Shown here: one piece after another, positions 20,486 to 31,900 of the stretch
Layout of the letters: every line of letters begins with the position of its first letter
Numbering within the stretch: position 1 is the first letter of the stretch
Assembly: GCF_004379255.2 (NCBI RefSeq)
Contig: NC_056052.1
Coordinates: forward strand, 13,920,589-13,984,588
Direction: 5' to 3'
From: Salvia splendens
Lineage: Eukaryota > Streptophyta > Magnoliopsida > Lamiales > Lamiaceae
Length of the DNA stretch: 64,000 bases
Translations under genes and position numbers: made by a program
The notes under the pieces: generated by a model
The model's database searches: none
Seen by the model: the letters and a program-made list of their open reading frames with translations, nothing else
What the model was told of the DNA's origin: nothing

Positions 20486-20622
20486 TTTTCCGCCGTCCAC
20501 CCACACACACCCACGACCCGCCGCGAATCCCTCAGGCCGACCACCACACCTCACCCCACCCGTCCTCAACTCCACCGTCTCCCCACCTTGGTTTGGCGTT
20601 GCGGTCACACCCTCGGCTGGCC

Positions 20623-21620
20623 ATGCCGGACCCCCCCACGAACCCCACCCCGGCCCCACCAGACCCCGAGGAGGCTAGGTCTATCCCGGACCAATTTATG
20701 GTATTTCATTCAAGCGATGACCCAACACCGAAGGTCTTGGCCAAAGACATGAAAATGCAAAGCAAGAAGAATAGGATGATGGCTAGGAAGTGCACGCCGG
20801 CACCTCTCACAAAAGGTCATGGCCGGAAAAGGTTCGTACCTTCCCCACTCCCGGAGGACAAACAACTTAGGAAGAAGCTCGACTTTGGAGAAGAGGAGAC
20901 CCCCGAGCCCGAGTCCTCCGCCCTGAGCTCCGACCTTGATAGCCTTAAATGCAAGATAACTCTCTTTCCGGCTTGCTCCACCGATAGCAAGGAAGCACTT
21001 GGCCTAGGAGCCCTTCCTAAGGCCCCCACCTCCGAGGATGGGGTCCAAATGGAAGTGGTGGTTCACGGAGTTGCACCGGCGGCGGTGGTGGCGCCGCCCT
21101 CCGACCATGGACCCGTCATGAGCGAGATGACCATTGGAGGGGATGATGTCGGATCCCTAAGCGTATCCCAAGAGGATTGGACCGTAGCATGTGTGCCAAA
21201 AAGTACATTGGGGAGTGAGATAGTCAACTTGCCTGAATTGGGCATGGGAACAAATCACCTTTCGGAAAGTGCTTTTGTCCCTTACCAAAACCGGAAGTCA
21301 CATGTGGAACTTTGCTCACCCCTACCAATGCAGCAATTGGAGACAAAAAAGAGTGATATCCTCCAAATCATAGACCTGGCCGCGGCGGAGATGCTTGATA
21401 CGTCGGCGGCGCAGCCCCTCCTCGCCGGACCCCCACGGGCCACGGTCTACACGGCGAAGGCCAAAGATATCGAACCATGCGCGCCTCTCATCGAGCCTGG
21501 CCCATCCCTTGAAGATTTCCCACCTCTCGAAAAGGGAAGGACCCGGAAAATCCGAGCATCATTCGAAGCCGGCTCGGCGTTAGTGAGAACGGGATGGCCG
21601 AAGACATTGCAATCCGCAAC
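20623..21620 (+). pseudogene. LINE-E ORF1, N-terminal part
   Basis: Starts MPDPPTNPTPAPPDPEEARS and runs open through the basic GRKRFVPSPLPEDKQLRKKL, SEIVNLPELGMGTN, LSESAFVPYQNRKSHVELCS and FPPLEKGRTRKIRASFEAG. At about 21620 (GWPKTLQSA) D' begins. Closest relatives here are LINE-B and LINE-K. Confidence 0.88.
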
Positions 21621-24484
21621 CGAACTCCGAGGAGGTGAAGAAAGCGGTTTTTGACATCTCAGGGGACAGTGCTCCAGGTCCGGATGGCTTCTCGGCCGTC
21701 TTTTACCAAACATGTTGGGGGATTCTTGGAACGGATGTGGTGGAAGCCATAAAACAGGTCTTTCTTGGGGCCTACCTCCCTCGGAGCGTTACGGCCACAA
21801 ACATTGTCCTTATCTCGAAGAAGGCCTCGCCCGAGACATGGGCCGATTATCGCCCCATAAGCCTTTGCAACGTCCTCAACAAGATTATTACAAAAGTTCT
21901 AACCGCACGCCTTGCACCTTTTTTGCCACAGGTTATCTCCCCGAACCAGAGTGGATTCGTGAAGGGGCAGCTCCTACATGACAACGCCCTCCTCGCCCAA
22001 GAGATGTTCCACGAATTAACAAGGTGCTCCCCTGCACCGAATGTGGCCATTAAGATCGACATGGCCAAGGCGTATGATAGAGTGCAATGGAGCTTCTTGA
22101 TCAAGGTACTTCGGCGCATGGGTTTCTCGGATGCGTGGATCGACCTGATTGAAAGGTGCATTGGTTCTTGTTGGTTCTCGATCCTTATTAACGGTGTCCC
22201 AACTGGATTCTTCAAATCTACTCGGGGGCTCAGACAAGGAGACCCCATCTCCCCGGCGTTGTTTGTGATTGCCGCAGAGTATCTCTCCAGGGCCCTCGAC
22301 AAGCTCATCCTTGGTAAAAAAGTGATGACCTTCAAAGCGGCCAGGAGGTGCACGGAAGTCAGCCACTTAGCATATGCCGATGACATTATTATCTTCACTC
22401 AAGCAGCTGCAACCCCATTGCGTCGGCTTAGAGAGTGCCTTGACGGGTATGAGAGAGTCTCCGGGCAGCAGATCAATCTTGCAAAAAGCAATTTCTATAT
22501 TGCTGAAGCGCACGAGCATTGGGCGCATGAAATCCAAAACGAAGGAGGCTTTGCTCGGGGGTCCTTCCCATTCCTCTATTTGGGGGTCCCTATATACCGT
22601 GGAGTCAAGAAAACCGAAATGTTCATGTTCATTCGAGAGAAGATCGCTAGAAGGATTTCCGAATGGGTGCATCGTCATCTATCTTTTGGAGGAAGGCTAA
22701 CTCTCATTAAGAGCACTCTTGAGGCAGTTCCTATCCACATCTTCCAAGCCATTGAGCCCACGGCCAGAACCCTTAAGCTACTCGATCAGCAATTGGCTCG
22801 CTTCTTTTGGGGCTCGACGACTGAGAAAAAACGGACACATTGGATCAGCTGGGACCAAATGTGCCTCCCCACCAAGGAGGGAGGGCTCGGGATCCGAAAG
22901 TTCACAGAAGTTCTAAGAGCATTCAACATTAAACTCTGGTGGCGGTTCAGAGAACAGAACTCTTTATGGGCCCGGTACATGATGAGAAAGTATTGCGCCA
23001 ATTCCTCGCCACTTTCGCCAAGGATCACGGGAAGGAATAGCCCGACGTGGAGGAGGCTGGCCAAAGCTTGGGCCCACGCTCACCCGCACATTCGTTGGAT
23101 TGTTGGTCAAGGTAAGATCTACTTCTGGGATGATATATGGCTTGGCAACGTCCCTCTTAGGGGGCTATGCTTCGACGAGAGGGGCAGCCCTACAACGATT
23201 GTCTCGGATTTTATCATGGATGGTGAGTGGGACGCTCCAAAACTCCAAGTTCTCCATGATCAGGCGGGCCTTCCCCAACTGATCATTGATCAAATTTGCA
23301 AAACCTCGATACTCCCCGGGGAGCCGGACATCCCACGATGGACGCTCACAAGGCGAGGAGATTTCTCGCTAGCCTCGACTTGGGAGACGGTCCGGTCGCC
23401 TCAACCCATCATCCAAGGGCTCGAGGAGATTTGGACGGCTGGCCTCACAACTACCATCGCTATCTTCAATTGGAGGCTCATATCTAACCGCATCCCTGTT
23501 GACGCAAAGCTGCAATGGCGCAAGATTGAACTCGCATCCAAATGCCAGTGCTGCCCACACAGGCCTAGTACCGAGTCTCTCCAACATCTCTTCATTCAAG
23601 GAGTAGGTGCAACAAGAGTGTGGAGGGAATTCGACGGGTGGTTCGAAGGCTCGGCCCCCACTCTCGTGGTCAATGACACGATCCCAACAAGAATTGAGGT
23701 ATGGGCGAGAAGAGTGCAGCAGCCGGGAAGGAAGCACCTCAGCCGAGCCATGCCTTACCTTATCTTCTGGTTCCTCTGGGCAGAGAGAAATAGAAGCCGC
23801 CATCATGATGTTCAATTCAAACCGAGCAATGTGATTTGGCAAATCCTCACTTTCGTCCGAAACAGCATGGCCAATGGGAGGCTTAAGCCAAAGCATTGGA
23901 GAGGGGTTAGGCTCAGAGTCAGTATCCCAAGCCATGCCGAACCTCAACGGCTACCGCGACTCGCTATGATGGTTAAGTGGGAACCACCGGATCAGGCCTG
24001 GATCACACTTAATACGGACGGGTCCTTTAATGAAGCAACAGGAAAAGCTGGGGGAGGCGGCCTCATTCGAGACCATTTGGGTAAGGCGCTCGTCGCCTAT
24101 GCGCTCCCTCTCAAAGCACATTCACCACTCGAAGCCGAACTACTCGCCATGCACCACGGCTTGATGCTGGCCTCGGAGCTTGGGAATCCAATTTGGCTCG
24201 AATCGGACGCCGAGCAAGCACTCAATCTCATTAAAGGGCCAAGTTGGGGGCCTGCTCACGCTCGCCAAGCCATGGCCCACATGACCTTACACAAGCGTCA
24301 ACTCACACTCCGAACTACCTTCATCCACCGTGAAGGCAATAAGGCGGCTGACTTACTTGCGAAGATTGGTGTCGACTTGAGTCACAGTCGAGTCTTGGTG
24401 GCCCAAGACTTACCGACAGCCGTCCAAGATGTCATTCGAATGGAACAAATGGGGATTCCTAACTTCCGGGTCCGTGCCGAGTAA
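21621..24484 (+). CDS. D' ORF2 C-terminal part (RT-RNase H)
   Basis: About 950 open codons without endonuclease. RT: FVKGQLLHDNALLAQEMFHE, GLRQGDPISPALF, AYADDIIIF. zf-RVT-like cluster: CQCCPHRPSTESLQHLF. RNase H: NTDGSFNEATGKAGGGGLIR, LEAELLAM, ESDAEQAL, HREGNKAADLLAK. Ends NFRVRAE. It supplies the stretch missing between the two LINE-D pieces. Dead on arrival by 5' truncation but otherwise undamaged, so probably young. Confidence 0.88.
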
Positions 24485-24504
24485 GATGCTTAGGAGGACA
24501 CCGT

Positions 24505-24552
24505 AGAGTAGGCGGGTGTCGAGCCATTTGTGACACGACCCCTACTTACTCT
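24505..24552 (+). other. D' 3' UTR hairpin
   Basis: AGAGTA...GGTGTCG pairs with CGACCCC...TACTCT around a loop of about 14 bases, 20 bases after the stop. Equivalent to the hairpins in the other LINEs. Confidence 0.6.
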
Positions 24553-24676
24553 TGTGGTGATTTGGCCTTTTGATTGTCCTTGTTTTGGTTGTAATAGTTA
24601 GTTGTAATAGCCGCTTGTAACCCTAAGCCTCGAGCTAGGCTAATTGTAACTGACAAAAGAAAAAAAAAAAAAAAAC

Positions 24677-25797
24677 GTCCGCGCCTTTGGCCTCGGACAC
24701 GCAAGCGACGGACCCGACGATGACCGAGATGGACATGGAAATGCCGCGGCCTCCCGACGAACCCATGATCGTGAGGGACCCGTGTGATGAACCGTGAACC
24801 GACACAAACGGAGGGGCTAAACCAAAAGGTAACCCGACAAACAAGCCCTTAGGAGGCAATACCGAGCCGGGCGTGAGGAACCCCACCAAGCCAAAATCCA
24901 TGGCCGACATGGTGCGGGGGACATCGGCGGTTGAAGGCCCGCAAGTCTTTGTCCCGGAGAACATCCAAAATATCGGCTTTGCTTCCACGTCAAACGGAGT
25001 GCCATCCATTTACTTCTCCGGGTCAGAAATCCAAAGGTTGGCCTCGTCTCTCGGCCATGCTATTGTAGGTAAGTTCTCGCACTCAATCCCGGCTTCCTAT
25101 CAAATCCAAAAGGCCCTAGACAATATTAAGTTTTGCCGTAGCTATACTTGGAAATATATTAACGCCAAACATATTCTTGTTCAATTTGAGGACATGACGG
25201 ATTATGCTCGGCTCCTTAGCGGACCCAAAGGGACACCGGTGTGGTTCATTTATCGGCATCCGATGAGAGTTTTCAAATGGTCTCCGGACTTTGACGCCTA
25301 TTGTGAATCTCCAATTGCGGCGATATGGTGCAACCTAATTGGACTCCCGATCCACCTATTTGATCAATCGGCCCTCTATGCCATTGGGAAACTTCTTGGT
25401 AACCGATCCAAGTAGATAGAGCAACGGCCAACAAATCGACACTCTCCTTTGCGCGGATATGCATTGAGATCGACATTACAAAGCCGCCACCGCCACCCGA
25501 CGAGATCATCCTTGACATTTGTGGGCGTCCTTTGGTGCAGCAAGTAAAGTGGGATAAGATCCCGTCCTACTGTGGAGAATGCAAACATGTCGGTCACAAA
25601 AGTGAAGTTTGTTACGCCTCCGGGAAGGCGGATCGACCTCCAAAACGAAACTACAACGTAGCAACACCAAAACAGTCACAACACGGAGGAATAGGAGCTA
25701 AGAAGAACAACGATGAACCGAGGAACACCGATAATAACATGGAATGGAAACAACATGGGAAACACAAGGGAAAGGAAGGTAACATCCGGATGAACCC
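24677..25797 (+). pseudogene. LINE-E ORF1, central part
   Basis: Continues ORF1 after D'. Frame damage occurs before 24873 and at about 25407 (LLGN then RSK). The DUF4283-like core is readable (VPSIYFSGSEIQRLASSLGH to QSALYAIGKLLGN), then the knuckle C-GE-C-KHVG-H-KSEV-C and NNMEWKQHGKHKGKEGNIRM. LINE-F interrupts at 25797; aacatccggatgaaccc is duplicated. Confidence 0.88.
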
Positions 25798-25954
25798 CAC
25801 TCGGCTCACCACTGTCGACGGTCCCCCTCACGCCCCGCTCCACCAGCCACCCACCACCCTCCCGACCTCGGATTCTCACCAACCAACCCACTCCTTTGGC
25901 TAAGGCACGAACAAAGCTCCGGAGCGGCTGGTGACTCGACTCACTCTCTCGATC

Positions 25955-28912
25955 ATGCCGGAGCTCCTGCCGGATCCCCCCCCGGAGTCCGAAGAACCGC
26001 GCACCATCTCGGACCAGCTAATGGTCCTCCGGTCGGCCGAGGACCCTCTCTCGGACCAGCCAATGACTTTCACGTCGGAGGAGTCTCCCTCCATAATTTT
26101 TCCCTGCAAGAAAGTGGCGAGGAAAACCTTGAAAATGAAGGTGAAGGCACGGAAAAGTACACCAGCCCCTCCCACCAAAGGCACTGGTCGGAAAAGGTTC
26201 GTACCCTCACCGATGCCGGAGGACAAGCAACTTAGGAAGAAGATTGATTTCGGGGCCGAAGGGAGCTCGCCGGTCGGAAGTCCAAAATGCAAAGGCCCCA
26301 TCTTCCCGACGTCGATGGAGCCCTCCCCTAATCCCAACGGTGAAGATGAAGCTAAGATTAATGAAGAACTTGCCGGCGCCAGAACTGTTGGCAACGCTCC
26401 GGCCGATGACCTTGCGGCCGGCGCAAACGCGGGGACCGGTGACGGAGGAGAGCACAACCCCCCACATGATGGCTGCTCGGAGAGAGATGGCTCTAGCATG
26501 GGTCAAAAGGCCTTGGTGGACGCGCTAGTCAACTTGCCCGAAATGGGCACAACAACAAAATCACGTTCCGAAAGTTCCTTGGCGCCTTGCCACTTCGGAA
26601 CACCACGTGATGCTGGCCCCAATGCATCCGTTGAGCCCCCAAAACAACAAAAATCTAGCTCCTTTTTGCAGCAACCCAACTTTCCCGAATTGGCTTGGAG
26701 ACCAAAACCTCCTTCCGAAAGTGGGCTAACTCCTTTCCGTCCCAAGAGCTCACGTGAGACGATTGTCGTGGAGGCCCCAACGCAACCAACAAAGGCCGAA
26801 ATCATCCACTTAGCCGCCTTGGACTCGGCGGAGATGCTAGACACATTGGTTGCGCAACCTCTCATTACGGCCGGTCACAAACCACTGGAGTTCCCCCTAA
26901 ACTCTTCGGGATGCATGCAAAGTGTCACACACACACCTCGGGATGGGAATGGACCCTCTCTTGAGGACTTTCCCCCTCTCGAACGAGGACGAACTAGCAA
27001 GCTCCGAGCTACGTTTGAGGCTAGTTCGGAACATTACAGTGCGGAGCTCGGCCAGCCGCGACCGAAGTCGAACCCTAACGTCTACCGAGAAAAGCCTTTT
27101 ATCGAGACGACGAACAAGGCCACGCCTAGTGCCGAGATGGTTGCAGTGACAAGAGACACACCAACACCCAACGATACGCCTATGGATGATGCCGAACAGA
27201 TCCTCACCGAGAAGGAAAAAGTCGAGAAGATCCACACCGAGAAAGAAAAAGCCGAAAAGCCGAGAATGGAAAAGCCGAGAAGGGCACACAACGGCAACGT
27301 AGGTGCCGAGAAGATCCACACCGAGAATGGAGAAGCCGAACTCAACAATCCGAAGAGAAATGGAAACACACCTAAGTCCGCGACGGATGCCGCAACACAA
27401 GGGCCAAATGTAGTTAATCAACTTGGGGGGGTAGAAGCTACACCGGGGCCCTCGCCGTGGCCGAAATCGATGGCGGACTTGCTTAAGGGTACCCTGTCGG
27501 GCTCGGCGAGTAACACTCTACAAGGCCGGGGTGAAGGCGCCGCAAGCCACCCCGGTCGGCCGAAAACGATGGCGGACATGCTCAAAGGCTCGACTGACCC
27601 TACCGGCCCCCAAGCCTTTGAACCGGATAAGCTCCAGAACATTGGATTTGCTTCAGTGTCCGACGGCATCCCGGCCATTTACTTCTCCGGAGCGGAAACT
27701 CAAAAGCTTGCTGAGAGCATGGGACACGCCATTGTGGGTAAGTTCTCTCACTCTATCCCTACGGGACTGCAAATCCAAAAGACCCTCGATAATATTAAAC
27801 TTCGGTGTGGATTTAGTTGGAAGTACATTAATGCTAAACATATTCTCATTCAATGCGAGGACTTTGATGCTTACTGCGAGTCCCCCATTGCGGCAATTTG
27901 GTGCAACCTAATTGGCCTCCCCATTCATCTTTTCGACCAATCCGCCTTATTCGCCATCGGCAAGCTTCTCGGCAATCCAATACAAATTGATCGAGCCACG
28001 GCAAACAAGACTCGGCTTTCATTTGCCCGAATTTGCGTCGAGATAGACATCACAAAACCACCTACCGAAGAGATAATCCTCGATCTTGGTGGGCGAGAAA
28101 CGGTGCAGCGAGTCCGATGGGACAAGATACCATCATATTGCCGAGAATGCAAACATGTCGGCCATGCAAGTGAGGTGTGCTATGCGACGGGCAAGAAGGA
28201 ACGGCCGCCAAAGAGAAACTACCACAACGGCCCGCCAAAACAGCCACAACCCGAGATACAGACCGAGAAGGGGAAGCAAGATATGGGGAAGAATGCCTCC
28301 AGCTCCAACGAATGGAAACATCAGGGGAAGAAGCAAGGCAAGGCCGGTGATCGACCAAACAATAACAAAACAAATGGGGAGGACTCCGGTGATACTTCCT
28401 GGGAGGGACCGAACTCCAAGGGTGACTCTACTTTGGGGAGCGGACCGAGCTCCGGAACTCAGAATGCCGGGCTCATTGCTGGGATCGAGATTGGGAAGTC
28501 CCCACCGAACCGGGGGAATCCATTGCATCCCACCACCGAACCACCAACACCACGTGGGAACATGGACGTGGAGTGGGGCTCCCCCAATGCGAGGAGCTTG
28601 GTCTCACCAGTTCGGCGAGGGAATCCGAGAGGAGGCGCGCGCCATGCTTTGACAAGGGGGCGTGGGTTCTTCTCGGCAAAGAACCACATGAGCACTAACC
28701 AATATTATACTCTCATGGAGAACGGAGAATTTGATGTTGAGAATTGTGGGGATGCGGACGAAGACCTTATGGAATTGCACGTGGGGGCCGAGAAGTTAGG
28801 AGGCAACAGTTCGGCCGAGGACGCCGAGGAGGTCGCTCCGAACAAAGAGCAACACCGTACTGACTATCAAGGAGGGCCTTCAACCTCTTTGGGTACGCAC
28901 CCTTCTTGTTAA
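25955..28912 (+). CDS. LINE-F ORF1
   Basis: 985 residues from ATG 25955 (MPELLPDPPPESEEPRTISD); a GTG 24 bases upstream in frame is unlikely to be used. Basic segment GRKRFVPSPMPEDKQLRKKI, then Glu/Lys repeats (TEKEKVEKIHTEKEKAEKP), LEDFPPLERGRTSKLRATFE, DUF4283-like core, knuckle C-RE-C-KHVG-H-ASEV-C, and C-terminal STSLGTHPSC. Within the core 32 residues are missing: LIQCED joins FDAYCESPIA directly, where LINE-D has the VDYARLLGGPKGTPVWLIDR region in between. The edges share GGAC, pointing to a slippage-type deletion. The frame is kept; RNA binding may be affected. Confidence 0.9.
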   Translation: MPELLPDPPPESEEPRTISDQLMVLRSAEDPLSDQPMTFTSEESPSIIFPCKKVARKTLKMKVKARKSTPAPPTKGTGRKRFVPSPMPEDKQLRKKIDFGAEGSSPVGSPKCKGPIFPTSMEPSPNPNGEDEAKINEELAGARTVGNAPADDLAAGANAGTGDGGEHNPPHDGCSERDGSSMGQKALVDALVNLPEMGTTTKSRSESSLAPCHFGTPRDAGPNASVEPPKQQKSSSFLQQPNFPELAWRPKPPSESGLTPFRPKSSRETIVVEAPTQPTKAEIIHLAALDSAEMLDTLVAQPLITAGHKPLEFPLNSSGCMQSVTHTPRDGNGPSLEDFPPLERGRTSKLRATFEASSEHYSAELGQPRPKSNPNVYREKPFIETTNKATPSAEMVAVTRDTPTPNDTPMDDAEQILTEKEKVEKIHTEKEKAEKPRMEKPRRAHNGNVGAEKIHTENGEAELNNPKRNGNTPKSATDAATQGPNVVNQLGGVEATPGPSPWPKSMADLLKGTLSGSASNTLQGRGEGAASHPGRPKTMADMLKGSTDPTGPQAFEPDKLQNIGFASVSDGIPAIYFSGAETQKLAESMGHAIVGKFSHSIPTGLQIQKTLDNIKLRCGFSWKYINAKHILIQCEDFDAYCESPIAAIWCNLIGLPIHLFDQSALFAIGKLLGNPIQIDRATANKTRLSFARICVEIDITKPPTEEIILDLGGRETVQRVRWDKIPSYCRECKHVGHASEVCYATGKKERPPKRNYHNGPPKQPQPEIQTEKGKQDMGKNASSSNEWKHQGKKQGKAGDRPNNNKTNGEDSGDTSWEGPNSKGDSTLGSGPSSGTQNAGLIAGIEIGKSPPNRGNPLHPTTEPPTPRGNMDVEWGSPNARSLVSPVRRGNPRGGARHALTRGRGFFSAKNHMSTNQYYTLMENGEFDVENCGDADEDLMELHVGAEKLGGNSSAEDAEEVAPNKEQHRTDYQGGPSTSLGTHPSC

Positions 28913-28914
28913 TA

Positions 28915-31900
28915 ATGTCGTACAATCTCATGTTTTGGAACGTGAGGGGGATCGCGAATGCGCCCACTCAAAACGTTCTGAAAAGACTAATTGATTGTCA
29001 TAATGTTTTATTTCTTGCAATAATGGAACCGCTCACACAACCGGACCCGGACCGTTTCTCTAAGGCCTTGGGGCTGTCCTTCATTGGTTCGAACACGAAC
29101 GAGAAGATTTGGATGTTTGCGGAAGAGGGGTCCACTTTTGATATTGAGGTTGACTCGGAACAAATTCTTCACGGGTACCTCAAATCCCACCGCCTTGCTA
29201 GGCCGGTGGCCATCTCAGCCGTGTACGCCAAATGCACAAGGGCTGAAAGACATCACTTATGGGACAAGATGAGAGAGATTGCCGGGCCTCTTGAGGGAAC
29301 ACCTTGGATCATCGGTGGCGATTTCAACACCATGCTATCTCAACAAGACAGAGTCGGAAGTGATACCAACCGGCAAGCCGAGATGGTAGATTTTGCGGAG
29401 GCAACGGAAGATTGTAGGCTGCTTGACCCTGGTTTTGATGGAGCGGCATTCACTTGGGCCAAGAATGGCCTTTTTGAAAGGTTGGATAGAGTGCTTGTCA
29501 GCGAGGATTGGACTAAGACCTTCGAGGCTACTCGGGTTACGAACCTCCCCCGGATTGCCTCGGACCATGGACCAATTCTTGTCAGGTGCACGAAGATGAA
29601 CACATCCGCTGGAGCCAAGGCTTTCAGGTTCCAGAACATGTGGATCCGACATGAAGGATTCATGGCCGTAGTGCAAAAAGCATGGGAGGAGCCCACGGGG
29701 GCGGGTGGAATCCTAAACATTCAAATCAAGCAGGCCAGAGTTAAAAAGGCCCTTAAGGAGTGGAACAAAGAGGTTTTTGGAAACATCCATGCTAATCTAA
29801 AAGAAAAGGAGGAAGAAATTGCTCTGGCCCAATCTTGTTTCGAAGCAAGGCCGACTCCGGATCACAGGACAGCGATCAACAAACACATTGCCGAGTACAT
29901 CCTTTTGCTGAGAATGGAAGAAGATTTTTGGCGACAGAAGGCAGCTTTGAGGTGGCTTGCCGAGGGAGACAAAAATACCCGGTTCTACCAAAGCTGGGTG
30001 AAACAAAAGAGGGTTCGTCTCCGCATCCATTCAATACGTGTCAATGGGCAGGAGCTCACCGAGGAAGCCGAGATTAAAAAGTCCGCAGTGGAGTTCTTCC
30101 AACAACTCCTTGCCCCCAACAATCCGACACTTGAAGATCCAGACCTCGACCTAATCCAGCAGGTCCACTCAGCCGAGCAGTTCGCTGACATCGCAGATGC
30201 TCCAAGTGCGGACGAGGTCAGGAGTGCCACCTTTTGCATTTCCGGAGATAGTGCACCCGGACCCGACGGCTTCTCGGCCACCTTCTATCAAGCCTGCTGG
30301 CCCATTGTGGGGCCGGAGGTAGTGGAAGCAATCAGACAGTTCTTCAGAGGGGCCTTCCTGCCGAGGAGCATCACGGCCACAAGCATAGTCCTTATCCCAA
30401 AGAAGGCATCGCCGGAGTCATGGACCGACTACCGACCCATCAGTCTCTGCAATGTTTTAAACAAGATCATTACCAAGGTACTCACCTCTCGACTCTCTCC
30501 TTTCCTCCCACAGGTCATCTCCCCAAACCAAAGTGGATTTGTCAAAGGTCGGCTCCTTAACGACAACGCACTTCTGGCTCAAGAGATGTTCCATGAGCTT
30601 GCTAGATGCTCCCCAGCGCCTAATGTGGCAGTAAAGATTGACATGGCTAAAGCCTATGATAGGGTCCAATGGCCATTCCTCTTCAAAGTTTTACGCCGTA
30701 TGGGTTTCCCGGATTCATGGATTTCACTTATGGAGAGGTGTATTGGGTATTGCTGGTTCTCGGTCCTTGTTAACGGGGCACCCTCGGGCTTCTTTAGATC
30801 AACTCGAGGACTTCGGCAAGGAGACCCGATCTCCCCCGCTCTGTTCGTAATCGCTGCGGACTACCTGTCCCGAGCATTAGATAAGCTCATCCTCGGCCAA
30901 AAGGACATGACGTTCAAAGCCTCCCGGAGATGCATGGAGATCAGCCATCTAGCCTATGCCGACGACATAATTATCTTCACTCAAGCGGCGGCAATGCCTA
31001 TGCGCCGGCTAAGAGCTTGTCTCGAGAAGTATGAAAGAGTCTCCGGCCAACAAGTCAGCCTTGCCAAGAGTAATTTCTATATCGCCGAAAACCATGAGCA
31101 TTGGGCAAACTTGATCCAGGCGGAAGGAGGCTTCTCTAGAGGGGCCTTCCCTTTTCTCTACCTCGGTGTCCCTATCTACCGTGGAGTCAAGCGCACGGAC
31201 ATGTTCCTCTTCCTACGGGAAAAGATTGCAAGAAGGATTTCAAGATGGGCACACCGTCACCTCTCTTTTGGAGGAAGGCTCACGTTGATTAAGAGCACTC
31301 TTGAAGCGATCCCCTTGCACATCTTTCAAGCCGTCGAGCCCACGGCCGGTACCCTCAAGCAACTTGATCAACAAATGGCCCGATTCTTTTGGGGGTCTAC
31401 GAATGAAAAGAAGCGGACCCATTGGATTGGATGGGAACAAATGTGCCGGCCCACTGATGAAGGAGGCCTTGGGATCCGAAAAACTATGGAGGTCCTCCGC
31501 GCCTTCAATATCAAACTTTGGTGGCGCTTTCGGGAGCAAAACTCCCTTTGGGCAAGATACATGATGGCAAAATATTGCTCCAACTCCACACCGCTCACCT
31601 TGAGATTGCCGAGCAGGAGTAGCCCTACGTGGAGAAGGCTCTCAAGAGCATGGCCCCTCGCGCAACCGCACATGAGATGGCTAGTGGGACAAGGGGACAT
31701 CTACTTCTGGGATGACATTTGGCTTGGCAATAGCCCTCTGAGGGAACTTAGTCTTGATGATAGGGGAAGACCAACCACCCGGGTCTCGGAGTTCATTACA
31801 AATGGTGGTTGGGATGTGCCCAAGCTTCAACTCCTTCACAATCAGGCCGGCCTCCCTCAGCATGTTATCGATGGCATCATTAATACACCGATCCTCCATG

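Larger units (their letters stand above)
21621..24675 (+). mobile_element. LINE D', 5'-truncated D-type LINE
   Basis: Inserted in ORF1 of LINE-E. It begins inside ORF2 (NSEEVKKAVFDISGDSAPGP) and ends with an A-tail (about 24660-24676). There is no target duplication: about 12 bp of E, as judged from LINE-B, are missing at the join. The 3' UTR differs from the other LINEs and ends GCCTCGAGCTAGGC, then TAATTGTAACTGACAAAAG and A's, so D' has its own 3' terminus. Confidence 0.88.
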
